Shown here piece by piece: positions 21,801-31,900 of a stretch of DNA of 64,000 nt; the stretch's first letter is position 1; each line of letters starts with the position of its first letter. A program made the translations under genes and the position numbers. The notes under the pieces are model-generated. The model worked only from the letters and a program-made list of their open reading frames with translations. It was not told where the DNA came from and did no database searches. Source of the stretch: Blasia pusilla (lineage: Eukaryota > Marchantiophyta > Marchantiopsida > Blasiales); NCBI GenBank assembly GCA_050084515.1, contig CM114274.1, forward strand, positions 36,456,001 to 36,520,000, in the 5' to 3' direction.

Positions 21801-23086
21801 AAGGGAGATGGGTTCCATGGTCATTGTATTGAGTAATTAACCCCAACCAATGCACATACCGGACCATGCCAAGGAAATAAAAAAATAAAGAAAAGCAAGA
21901 TGGACCTCAATGTCTCAATAGTATATCTCATCCCATGATATCATCTCCAATCCCTTAAATCCTAAGTCTACCCACACTTGCTTTATTTTCTATAATTATG
22001 GAATTTTTGCAAGGGAATCAATAAATGGCTTTCTCGTGTGGTCTAATTTGCTTTACTCCTTAGAAACTAAGACTCCGTAAAATGTTGCGTGTGAGACTGC
22101 AAGCCATCCCATCACACATATATCATAAATTAGATGTTTCCAAACCAAAAAGGTTTGAAAATCCTATTGTAAAAAGTTTTGTCTACAAATATACCTTCAC
22201 TTGGATCCAGTATCACATGCAAGCCATTACCATACTTCTATCTAATACAATCCATCATAGTTCACAAGTTCTCTTGAAAACTCTCAAGGAAAGAGGATTA
22301 CCAAGTAGTTGAGATAACGCTACGCTAAATGTATTGGACATTATTATGATATATTGTTCTTTTTGCATTTCAAATCAGAGCTATGATCTTATGTGCCACT
22401 TTCAAACCTTCAGACATAAACTTGCAAGTAATAAACAATTCATTGAGAAAATGGCCGAAATACATATTCAATTGTCATCATTTTACATGAGCTATCCAAT
22501 GAATATATCTTGCATTAGTAAGAATTACCATTCAACCATAGGGAACCAAAATTAAATATAAATATTTGATGGAACATTACATCCAATGAAGGTTTCGCTT
22601 GTACGATCCTAATTTTTTGCCTTTAAGGTACTTAATCCAACTACCAATCCTTTGCATGTCCGGTGTTAGAATTCTTTGTCATGTAGCCGCACAACATATC
22701 TTGAAACAACAAATACATGTCCTGTGGGAAAATGTTTGGTTCCTTGAGCTAGTGCAAACTTGCTCCCTCAGACTTTTCCCTTCCCAAAAATTTCTATACT
22801 CTAAACATACTTGATTACTTTTCCTACCAACACCAATTACATACTCCAACAAACAAACTAAATTTCTAATCTTTACATTTGTATATGTTCCAATAGCCAT
22901 TCCTTGCTCATCGTGGCATATATGGACAATGACCTTATGAACCACCCAACCATTATCCAAGCAATGTAAAGAGTATGGATCATCATGGTGAATAATAACA
23001 TCAATAACCTACCATAGAAGTGATATTATGCCGTGTCAAATAATGTTATTTTCCCAAACCTATAACCATTAGGATGATCATTCCCT
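21801..23086. other. Unassigned DNA before gag
   Basis: Frames of 70-93 codons occur on both strands (for example 22679-22960, minus) but none is recognised. The segment is present again at 33037-34321, almost unchanged, as part of the large duplication. It may be host or DNA-transposon sequence rather than retroelement leader. Confidence 0.4.
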
Positions 23087-24562
23087 TTGGAATTGTCAAT
23101 CAATTGTAAAATCCTCAAGGATTGGAAGAGCCGAACTTTGACAACATTGTTGAGCCAACAAGGAGGAGTTCACATAGGAGAGCAAAGATCAACAAGGGCT
23201 CTTCAAGCGATTGTAAAGAAGTTGGGGAGATTTGATGGGAGGAACATCACCAAGTATGTTCGAGAGTACGTCTGTGAGATGGAGGTAAATCGTGTACCCG
23301 AAGGTGATATGGTGTCAAGTTTTGAGTTAGCTGTAATACCAGAGATTCGTAGTCAAGTGAAGAAGTTGAGAGCAGAAAATTCAACCTCGTGGGAGGAGTA
23401 TGAGCAGTTTCTGAAAGGAGAATTCTTCGATGATGATGTGGATCGGGTGACTAAGAGGAGTTTTTTAGAATGGATAGAGCAACGTCCCGGGAAGGGAATG
23501 ACTCCAAATGAATTATTGCGTGAGTTTGAGAAGCGGTTTTTTCAGCTTTCTTCTTCCGAAAGAGCAACTCTAGACTTGAGGAAAACTGAGTTATTCCTTG
23601 AGGCGGCTGACGAGAATTTGGAGGACAAGCTTTTCATAATGTTGGCGGACAAGACCGAAGAAGGAGGTGTCAGCACTAATTGGAAGAAAGTGGAAGAAAA
23701 GTTGCTATCTATTACAAAGCAAAATCGAAGTAGAGGAAGAACCGCACTATTCAAGTCGGAGGTATCAATTTCAAATCCATTGCCTAAGCCCGTTTCAACA
23801 AAACTTGAAGATTCTGCTATAGATGAGTTGGTGAAAGGTTTGAGAGAATTGAGAGTAGAAATGGCTGAGCTTAAACTCGATAGGAATCCTAGTGTTGGGG
23901 CTCCTTCGACAAGTAGGAACTTTGTGAGAAGATGTATATGGTGTGATAGTGTTGAGCATCAACGTCGAGAATGTGAGGAGTTTTCAGAAGCTCTTAGGAA
24001 TGGAATAGTAAACTTCAAAGATGGGAAGATTCATTCAACGCAGATTGGTATGCCGTTGAATACCAACTTTGGTAGAGGAGGAATGAAAGGCTTAGTGAGA
24101 AGTCAAGTAGGAGTTGCCACTACGGCATTAGATTCTGATACCTTTTCAGTAAAAATAGAAGCGCCTATTGTATCTGTAGCTAAAAGTGAATCATTACAAT
24201 TTCCTCGAGAAGTGATGATACGAGGGGCAGAGACTATCCGTCATCTGACTAGATGGGATGATCCAGTGGAAGCTGGGTGTGTTAAAGCATACCTAGCACA
24301 AGAGAAACATGTGAGTTGGCAAGATGCTAGTGTGGAGGAGAAGAGGAGACGCGAAAATGATGGTGCTGATCTCGAGGAAGCTGCAAGAAGAGCGAGGACC
24401 GTAAGAAGGAAAGGGCAACCAGAGGAGCAACCGTCAAGAGAAGAAGGGCCTTCTACATCTGAATCTATGATGGATTCTCATATGAAAGAAGGTGGAATGA
24501 AGGAGAAAGAATCCAGGTCTTCCCAGAAGACCAAGGGTAAGACTCCTACATACAAGTTGTAG
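23087..24562 (+). CDS. Ty3/gypsy gag polyprotein
   Basis: The frame is open for 491 codons. A retroviral-type gag domain lies near residues 45-200 (RFDGRNITKYVREY, CEMEVNRV, FELAVIPEIR, WEEYEQFLKGEFF). A CCHC zinc knuckle of form CX2CX4HX4C is at residues 283-296 (C at 23933), followed by a charged tail. Gag packages element RNA into cytoplasmic particles. The frame begins with TTG, not ATG, and its first 15 or so codons lie in a 32-bp sequence that recurs at 35452 outside the element; the true start is unknown and the first in-frame ATG is inside the gag domain. It ends at TAG (24560-24562), but the same frame stays open beyond. Copy 2 (34336 onward) reads FEAVFFQ and EEAVAIL where this copy reads FEKRFFQ and EEKLLSI. 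Confidence 0.85.
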   Translation: MELSINCKILKDWKSRTLTTLLSQQGGVHIGEQRSTRALQAIVKKLGRFDGRNITKYVREYVCEMEVNRVPEGDMVSSFELAVIPEIRSQVKKLRAENSTSWEEYEQFLKGEFFDDDVDRVTKRSFLEWIEQRPGKGMTPNELLREFEKRFFQLSSSERATLDLRKTELFLEAADENLEDKLFIMLADKTEEGGVSTNWKKVEEKLLSITKQNRSRGRTALFKSEVSISNPLPKPVSTKLEDSAIDELVKGLRELRVEMAELKLDRNPSVGAPSTSRNFVRRCIWCDSVEHQRRECEEFSEALRNGIVNFKDGKIHSTQIGMPLNTNFGRGGMKGLVRSQVGVATTALDSDTFSVKIEAPIVSVAKSESLQFPREVMIRGAETIRHLTRWDDPVEAGCVKAYLAQEKHVSWQDASVEEKRRRENDGADLEEAARRARTVRRKGQPEEQPSREEGPSTSESMMDSHMKEGGMKEKESRSSQKTKGKTPTYKL

Positions 24563-24949
24563 TCTGGTATAGAGACAAGCACGAATTTAAAGGAGATTCT
24601 TGAGGAGAGGATTTTGGATGCGAAAATAGAGTTTTCTTTGAGGGAAGTCTTGGGCATAGCCAAACGTGACTTTCATGAGTTGATCATAGATGTGATCGAA
24701 AGGAAAAGGCAGATGACTGCACATATGGTGATGGTGAGGGCTTTGGATACTGATGTCACAGAAGAAGAAGATGAAGAGCTTTGCCAAGCTTTTGGAGAAA
24801 AGCTTGACTTACGGGGAGAAGAAGCGAGAGTAGGAGAAGCCTTAACAGAACAAGGTGAAGAAAGGCACAATGGTGGACACTATTCTCGGTCATATTGGGC
24901 GCGTGCAACGACGGAGGCTAGAGTTCGACTTGGCTCTCTTCAAGAGTGA
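24563..24949 (+). CDS. Gag-protease spacer frame
   Basis: This is in the same frame as gag, separated from it by one TAG and from the protease by one TGA (24947-24949). It contains LREVLGIAKRDFHELIIDVI followed by an acidic Glu/Asp run. In related elements this segment joins gag to the protease without a break, so it is a damaged or read-through part of one polyprotein. Confidence 0.6.
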   Translation, partial: SGIETSTNLKEILEERILDAKIEFSLREVLGIAKRDFHELIIDVIERKRQMTAHMVMVRALDTDVTEEEDEELCQAFGEKLDLRGEEARVGEALTEQGEERHNGGHYSRSYWARATTEARVRLGSLQE

Positions 24950-25369
24950 GTTTTGGCTCTCGTTGATCATGGTTCAGAGATCAACATCATGTCGCGAAGT
25001 GTTTACGACAAAGGGATGTGGCCAATTGATACAGGGCATGGATGGGTACTACGAGCGGCTGACAACCAAAAAGGTGAACTCTATGGTGCTTGTCCATCTG
25101 TCAAAACTCGTATCGGAGATGTGTTGATTGAGCAAAGTTTCTTTGTTCAGAATGGAGCTGCTTATCCTGTGATTCTTGGGCAACCTTACATCACATCATC
25201 TAGAATGGAGACCAAAGTCATGGATGATGGGTCTCATTATGCCCGTATTAGAAGTCAGGATTGAACAAGATCGGTTCAATTCCTTACTGTACGAGTAGGT
25301 CATGAAAGGAACAGGGAAAAGTTGAGAGATGGTCCTATGAAGGTAGAGAAGGAGTTTTCGGATTTTTAG
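24950..25369 (+). pseudogene. Retropepsin-like protease
   Basis: Same frame as gag. ALVDHGSEINIMSRSVY carries the active-site region, with DHG in place of the usual DTG/DSG, so catalysis is doubtful. DTGHGWVLRAAD, GACPSV and YPVILGQPYIT follow, as expected for this plant gypsy protease. A TGA stands at 25262-25264 where the family has Gly (SQDG), and readable sequence continues to TAG at 25367. In an intact element it would release gag and pol proteins. The stops and the Asp-His-Gly variant argue that this copy is dead. Confidence 0.75.
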
Positions 25370-25557
25370 TCAGCACTCCTGTAGAGCGGGAATATGGGGG
25401 TGCAGAGAAAAGAAAGAGTCTTCCGCTAGCAAAGGGAAAGAATCATATATGTTTAGGTGTGGGTTTTCTCAATGTTTTTCTTCGTGGTCTAGTAGATTCC
25501 AAATAATGAAAGAAATGAATGAAAAGAAAAGACGTTTTATGAAAAAAAAAGGGGGGT

Positions 25558-26076
25558 TTGTTAAAATGTGAGGGTGTTCTATTAGACGAAGAGTTCATTA
25601 GTGGGATGTATGAAGAAGAGGGTTTTGGAGATAGTCTTGAAGAGGTGTTTACCCAAATGAACGTCGATTCGCTGGATACAAGTGTGATTACAATTCACTC
25701 GCGTGAGTTGCATGAAAAGATATCAAGATTCATGGAAGGAGAAAATGAATATGAATCTATGGAGAAGGAAGCGGATGGGCACGGGTTTGAGTCTGACGAA
25801 CATCCCATGGAGGCACGAGTGCACACAAAATACAAGACAGTGGCCCGGAAGGTGAAACCAATCGCTACTTAACTACCAGAGGGTTGTGGGAGACAAGTAG
25901 AACGTGCATCAATGGAGCCAAGTCTGCGGGATGTCAAGAAGATAGGACACAAGTTCACAGAAGAAACGCTAGATCGTTTGCAAATCGGAGGGGGTGAGTT
26001 TCTCACAGAAATTGAAAGAAAAAGCTTTCGGGAGATGTTAAGGAGATATGGTAAGGCTTTCTCTTTTACTACATAA
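25558..26076 (+). pseudogene. Spacer between protease and RT
   Basis: Frame 1, the same as RT. An acidic 104-codon stretch ends at TAA (25870-25872). The frame continues as RDVKKIGHKFTEETLDRLQI and FLTEIERKSFREMLRRYGKA, the usual pre-RT sequence of these elements, and meets TAA at 26074-26076 just before EIGCVDTSVVAPM. About 190 bp upstream (25370-25557) is low-complexity and not recognised. Confidence 0.6.
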
Positions 26077-27921
26077 GAAATTGGTTGTGTAGACACGAGT
26101 GTGGTGGCACCGATGGTAATTTTCACAGTTCCACATGTGCCTTGGGATTTGAAACCCATACCAGTACCACGAGCTATGATTCCCAAGCTGATTGAGTTAT
26201 TGAAGGAGAAGATGCAGATGGGTATCTTAGAGCCATCTATTGGGCCTTACTCGAGTCGATGGTTCACTGCGCCGAAGAAATCAGGAGCTCTCCGGTTCAT
26301 TCAAGATATGCAACCGACAAATAAGGTAACCATTCGAAATATGGGAGCGGGGCCTAGAATAGATGAAGTGGCAGAAGCTTTTGCAGCCCGTGCTATCTAT
26401 TCTATAGGAGATTTACACTCGGGATATGATCAATTCCAATTAGCTACAGAGAGTAGAGATATTACCACTATGCGCACTCCACTTGGGCTTGTAAGAATGT
26501 GCACATTACCTCAAGGAGCAACAAAGTGCAAATTCGCTCACATGCAGAGTGCAATGAATAAGATCTTGAGAGAGTTCATTCCTGAGAAAACCATTCCTTT
26601 TGTAGATGATATCCCTATAAAGGGGTGTGCTATAGAAGATAGGATTGAGAGGGTTGTGAAAGATGGGTGTAGAAAGTTTGTGTCTGATCATATTCGTGAT
26701 GTGGATATGATCCTAACAAGATTAGAAGAGATCAATCTTACTCTTTCTGGAGAAAAGTATAGCTTTGGGATTCCTCAGATTGTGGTAGTGGGTCATCTTT
26801 GTGGAGATTTTGGCCGAAAACCAGATCCAGCAAAAGTTGATGTCATTGGGAGGATACGAGAATGCGAAAACGTCACCGAAGTGAGAAGGTTTTTAGGAGC
26901 TTGTGTGTTCTATCAGGTGTGGATTCCTCGTTTTGGCCACATATCTGATCCTTTGTATGAGCTGTTGAGAAAGAAGAAGAAGTTCACTTGGGAGAAGAAG
27001 CAAAGAGCAGCAATGATGCAGTTGAAGGAGGCATTGAAGTCGCCACCAGTTCTACGACAAATGAGCTACGAATGCGGAAGATCTATTATCATCACAGTGG
27101 ACACTAGCCCTATTGCTATTGGGTGGGCAGTTGGGCAGGATGACGCGGAAGGAAGAAGATTTGCAACAAGGTTTGGAGCTCGTACACTCACGGAACGACA
27201 GAGGAGGTACCCTCAGGTAAAGAGGGAGCTTTGGGGAGTTGTAACTGCAATGAAATCTGAGAAAGAGTATCTTATGGGAGCCTATGTATTGCTTGAGGTT
27301 GATTGTCTACCTCTGTTGGGTATGATTGCGAATTGTACGACTCCAGATATAGCCATGCTACGTTGGATAGCCTACATTAGGTCCTTGAATCCACAATTGA
27401 AGCATATAGCTGGGAAAGAGAACTCAGTAGCTGACATGTTGTCTAGAGCTAGATTTAGTCAAGAAGAAGATATGGAGGCAACTGAGATAGATGAGGATGA
27501 TGTACATGTGTGGCAAGTGTTATCTCAAGAACGAGGTGGCATAGAGGATGTTCTAGCCTTCAAAGAGAATTTGTATGAGGGCAGGTTAAAAGAAATTGGG
27601 CGCTATTTAAGCACTCTGCAAAGAGACGGAGGATGGACAGACAAGTTCTTCAAGGAGATTCGGCATAAGGCGTATGGTTATCTACTACAAGATGGGTATC
27701 TTTGGAAAAGGCCAAAGAGGAAAGATGGAATGCCCTTGAGGGTGGTGGATGAAAATGGGACAAAAATGCAAGTGCTCAAAGAATTCCACAATTCTTTATG
27801 GGCAGGTCACAGAGGTACTTGGGCAACTTTCACCAAGATAAAAGAGAGGTATTGGAGGAAAGGCCTATATAAGGATGTTGAGAGATATGTTGGGTCGTGT
27901 GTTGAATGTCAATTTCAATAA
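26077..27921 (+). CDS. Reverse transcriptase-RNase H and integrase zinc domain
   Basis: The 606-codon frame from 26101 is intact. RT motifs: PRAMIPKLIELLKEKMQMGI, PYSSRWFTAPKKSGALRFI, GDLHSGYDQFQLA, LPQGAT and the catalytic FVDD at 26599-26610. The Ty3-type RNase H follows: ITVDTSPIAIGWAVG, the Glu in KRELWGV, EVDCLPLLG and ADMLSRAR supply the D-E-D-D residues. The end holds the integrase HHCC zinc domain (EFHNSLWAGHRG ... CVECQ). TAA at 27919-27921 cuts it from the integrase core, which continues in the same frame. The domain order RT-RH-IN identifies Ty3/gypsy. This is the best preserved part of the element. Confidence 0.9.
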   Translation, partial: EIGCVDTSVVAPMVIFTVPHVPWDLKPIPVPRAMIPKLIELLKEKMQMGILEPSIGPYSSRWFTAPKKSGALRFIQDMQPTNKVTIRNMGAGPRIDEVAEAFAARAIYSIGDLHSGYDQFQLATESRDITTMRTPLGLVRMCTLPQGATKCKFAHMQSAMNKILREFIPEKTIPFVDDIPIKGCAIEDRIERVVKDGCRKFVSDHIRDVDMILTRLEEINLTLSGEKYSFGIPQIVVVGHLCGDFGRKPDPAKVDVIGRIRECENVTEVRRFLGACVFYQVWIPRFGHISDPLYELLRKKKKFTWEKKQRAAMMQLKEALKSPPVLRQMSYECGRSIIITVDTSPIAIGWAVGQDDAEGRRFATRFGARTLTERQRRYPQVKRELWGVVTAMKSEKEYLMGAYVLLEVDCLPLLGMIANCTTPDIAMLRWIAYIRSLNPQLKHIAGKENSVADMLSRARFSQEEDMEATEIDEDDVHVWQVLSQERGGIEDVLAFKENLYEGRLKEIGRYLSTLQRDGGWTDKFFKEIRHKAYGYLLQDGYLWKRPKRKDGMPLRVVDENGTKMQVLKEFHNSLWAGHRGTWATFTKIKERYWRKGLYKDVERYVGSCVECQFQ

Positions 27922-28863
27922 AAAATCAGGGTGAGAGATGGACTTAAACCCACGTATCCTTTGTCTATTCATCATCAATGGGTTATAGATCTAGTTGCTA
28001 TGCCACTAGGTCTTTGGGGAATGCGTTACTTGGTCCTAGCACGAGAAGAGTTGTCCAACTTTGTAGAAGGGAGGGCTTTACGGGCTAAAACAACAGAGCC
28101 TATATGTCATTTTATTCTAGAGGATATTGTTGCTCGATATGGGAGTGTCGGGAGAATCCGTGCAGATAGAGGTGAGTTGAATGCGGAGGAAGCACGAGAG
28201 TTCTTCAAGAGATATGGAGTCCAGTTGAGATTAACAACCTCCATGAATCCGGAGGCAAACGGCAAGAGCGAAAGGGGACATCCGCCAATCATTCAAGCAT
28301 TGGTAAAGGCGTGTGGAGATCGTTATGCTGATTGGCCTAGATTACTTCCATTTGCTTTATGGGCTGATAGAACCACTCACAGCACCGTTACAAGGTTTAT
28401 GCCTACAGAGTTGATGACAGGTCAAAAGCCGATTATGCCAGCAGAAGGAGATATACCCACTTGGATGGGTTTGCCATGGGAAGACGGGCTCGATAGGGAA
28501 GAGCTCTTAGCACTTCGAATGCATCAGCTAGAGCGGCGGGAAGAAGATATTACAGAAGCTTTAGTCAAAATGAAGGAAGCAAGGTTGAAAAATAAGGAGC
28601 GCTTCGACAAAACTCATCGACTTCGGAAGGAGCCGATAAGAGAAGGAGATTGGGTCTTGGTGCACGACAACAGCCTCGACAACCAGCATTGTACAATTAA
28701 GAAGTTTTCACGTCGTTGGTTTGGTCCATATGTTGTAGTCTTTGCTTTTGATAATGCCACTTACAAACTACGTGAACTAGATGGCACGATTCTCAAGCTG
28801 CCCATTGCAGGAAAAAGGATCAAGATTTTCCTTAGACGTGAAGGATTTCTTGATTTCGATTGA
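27922..28863 (+). CDS. Integrase core and GPY/F module
   Basis: Continuous with the HHCC domain except for one in-frame stop. Catalytic D-D-E residues are visible: WVIDLVAMP, IRADRGEL, and the Glu in NGKSERGH. The tail contains EGDWVLVHD and WFGPYVV, the GPY/F module of Ty3 integrases, and ends FLRREGFLDFD. There is no chromodomain. The protein would insert element cDNA into chromosomes. The single TAA upstream means it could not be made as one chain with RT without read-through. Confidence 0.88.
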   Translation, partial: KIRVRDGLKPTYPLSIHHQWVIDLVAMPLGLWGMRYLVLAREELSNFVEGRALRAKTTEPICHFILEDIVARYGSVGRIRADRGELNAEEAREFFKRYGVQLRLTTSMNPEANGKSERGHPPIIQALVKACGDRYADWPRLLPFALWADRTTHSTVTRFMPTELMTGQKPIMPAEGDIPTWMGLPWEDGLDREELLALRMHQLERREEDITEALVKMKEARLKNKERFDKTHRLRKEPIREGDWVLVHDNSLDNQHCTIKKFSRRWFGPYVVVFAFDNATYKLRELDGTILKLPIAGKRIKIFLRREGFLDFD

Positions 28864-28943
28864 ATGTGTCTAGAGGCACAATATAAATAAGCCTATAGCA
28901 AGAAGTCATGATGTTTTGGCACATACCGAAGGATGCGCAGGTT

Positions 28944-28956
28944 AGGAGGGGGTGAA
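28944..28956 (+). promoter_or_regulatory. Polypurine tract
   Basis: AGGAGGGGGTGAA directly precedes the right LTR start TGTCGTATAG. Ty3-type plus-strand priming uses such a purine run. This is the main support for calling the flanking repeat an LTR. Confidence 0.6.
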
Positions 28957-31900
28957 TGTCGTATAGTAAAATCAACCAATATGTAAATTCCTTCGTCATT
29001 AAGTGTTAGATAGAGTTTCATTAGTATTAAATAAATTGGCTTAGAAAAAGGAAATTCTTATGTTTAAACCTCTTTATGGTGCCTCTTTTATGCGGGCCCA
29101 ACTTTAGAAAAGGAGGTAATAAATAAAAGATGACTTTATAAAAGTAAAGTAGTTGCTTTAATGAAAAGCAAAAGTAGTCTTGGTTGGTGGCTAGGTTAGT
29201 TGGGGTAATTTGGAAAATATCAAGTGGGTAAAAGAGGATATTTTGGAAGAATGTCGTATAGTAAAATCAACTAGTATGTAAATTCCTTCGTCATTAAGTG
29301 TTAGATAGAGTTTCATTAGTATTAAGTAAATTGGCTTAGAAAAAGGAAATTCTTATGTTTAAACCTCTTTATGGTGCCTCTTTTATGCGGGCCCAACTTT
29401 AGAAAAGGAGGTAATAAATAAAAGATGACTTTATAAAAGTAAAGTAGTTGCTTTAATGAAAAGCAAAAGTAGTCTTGGTTGGTGGCTAGGTTAGTTGGGG
29501 TAATTTGGAAAATATCAAGTGGATAAAAGAGGATATTTTGGAAGAGATAAGAGAAAATCTACTTGTGTCAAAATGTGATTGGCTAAGCCTTGAGAGGAAG
29601 CCATGTGGCACAAGATAAGATAAGCTCTATTTCGTACTCTTGTGGATCCCTTGTGAGTATATAAAGAGGAGGGACCTTCAAGGGTTCATCACCTTCTATT
29701 CCACATCTTGAGTCTCTCGTGTCTCTCTTAAGTGTATGGATTTGGGATTGCTTGCTCTTCCAATGAGAGTGGATCACCCCTCTTGGGAGAGTAACTTGAC
29801 CATGGTCTATTCTTTGAGAGGTTTCTAGAGTGTGGTGTGTGTGTGTGTGGGGATGAGAGGTTTGTCACCTTAGAGGAGTTTAGTCATACTAAAATAGCGG
29901 ATGTTTTGGCTTGTTACTTTCCCAATGAGAGTGGATTACCCTCTTGGGAGAATAACTCGCCAAAATCTATTCTTGAGGAGAGTAGAGAATGTCTCGTCAA
30001 CCATGGATAGGGGTGGAGCACTAGCCGTGTCCGAATTTCCTTTCCTCAATCCTTACCATGTCAAGGTACTCTTTGTAGATAGGCACTGGTTCACTCGCTA
30101 TTTAGTTTATCACTTTGGGAAGGCGTTCATGAACCAGGTCATGCAATCTCCAACTCCGGTGATTCTTCCTATCGTCACATATGGAAGGACATGGGATTGT
30201 ACTTTGTATGTCCTTATATAGCGATCCATGGATGTCAATAGGCTTGCTCAAGTAGGGTTTAACACTAGTTGTGCTATCTTCCTTGTGTACAAGCGTAAAA
30301 TAGTTTACAGGGATTTTATAGTTAGGAATTTCGGGGTCCGATGTTACGAAGAAGTGACCGCCTCGGCACTTCCATTTGTGATACCTGTCGTGAGAGAATG
30401 GAGAGTGTACATCATAATTTTGTATTGAAAAAGGAGAACTTATTAGAGAGTTCACCTTGCATCGACCGCATCTACCGCAGCTAGAAGGCCCGCCCTTGCT
30501 CGAAAAAAGGCTCTCGACACGACAACGTAGAAGAAAACATACCCTTACGATTGGAGGTCACCTCTTTAACCAACTTGAGAGTGAGAGGTGACCTCCATAT
30601 TTTTTACTTTCTTATACAAAAATATTGAAGAGTATCATAATTTGTAAGAAAATAATTGAGGAAAAATTCAAAGCGTATCAAGGTCAAAATAAATTGGTAA
30701 TTACAATAGAATCAACAAACTAAAATATTTTTATTTGTGGCCTTTTCAATGTGGTGTGGCCTCTCCATTACTTGAGTAACCATTCAATGTTTATTTATAT
30801 GTAGGCATAGTGCTCCTCGTTCTTGCATGTCCCATCCAATCATCATGAAATCACTTCAAATTATCAAACTTTCTACTATTTGGTATCAAATTTGAAATTT
30901 CTAACTATGAAGTCTCTATAAATTACTTTATACACAAGAAAATAACACAACTAGTATTGAACCCTACTCAAGAAGGCCTACTTACATCCATGGGTTTAAG
31001 ATTGCATGTGGACAAAGTCCGTGTCCGTGGATTTATATCCGTCCTATGGAAGGACTTGTCCATATGGGCCCCACCTTTCCCTTCGTTATGCTTCCCTTAC
31101 TTGCCTTCGTGTTCCATACTCCCCATTTCTTCCTCCCTCCACCTCCACTCCCTCCTCCCTCATTCTTTGCACTCATCCTTGCCTTGCCTTCCATCATGGA
31201 CTATAAGTGTGAGTCCCTCCTCTTAGAACCCATGTCCGTGGACATTTCCGGACTTGGCCATCCATCTCCGTCCTAAGGAAGGACTTGTCCATTTTTTTGC
31301 AACCATGTATAGGTGGCTTAATAAGAACATACAAAGAACAATCCCAAGATCTTTAGTGTATGAGAATGGAAAGTATAACCAAAGTTAGAAATTGCATAAC
31401 TTGATTCATGAATGCCTCTCCAAAATGATAGACTAGATAATGAGTAAACCAATATCTATCTATGAAGAGGACTTTTAAGTGGTTTGGATTAAAGAAAGGG
31501 AAGTCGGATACCATTTGCGCTTCATCGCTATCCATGATTGACAGATATCCTCTATCCTCCCCTATAGAAATATAGGTCATGAGTAGTCGCTCCACATATT
31601 TCCTCAAAATCACGAAAGATAAATTTCTCAAAATCTGTCTACATTCGTTAATATCTGACTCCTCAAGAATAGATTATGGTCGAGTTGTTCTCCTGAGAGG
31701 GATAATCCACTCTCATGGAAAGGTAACCACATCCAAATCCATCCATTATCTCAATAATGATAGAGGAACTCTTCTAAGATAACAAGTCTCTTCAAATAGT
31801 CATCTCCACTTATGTCACACTTTGAAACTCATGAAGAATAGACCATGGCCCATGGCCAATTCATTCTCCCAAGAGGGGTGATTCATTCTCATTACAAGAG

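Larger units (their letters stand above)
17721..28956 (+). mobile_element. Ty3/gypsy-type retroelement unit
   Basis: A plus-strand gag-pol (gag, protease, RT, RNase H, integrase) lies between two near-identical long repeats starting TGTC at 17721 and 28957. The right repeat follows a polypurine-like AGGAGGGGGTGAA (28944-28956), as expected for a 3' LTR. The roughly 4 kb between the left repeat and gag is not a normal leader: it holds a nested inverted LTR-family copy, a hAT-like element and a DNA-transposon remnant. No convincing primer-binding site was found. The left repeat may therefore not be the element's own original 5' LTR. Confidence 0.65.

Noticed and set aside
22679-22960. 93-codon minus frame before gag as a transposase part
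   Set aside because: I could not match it to any transposase motif, so it is left unassigned.
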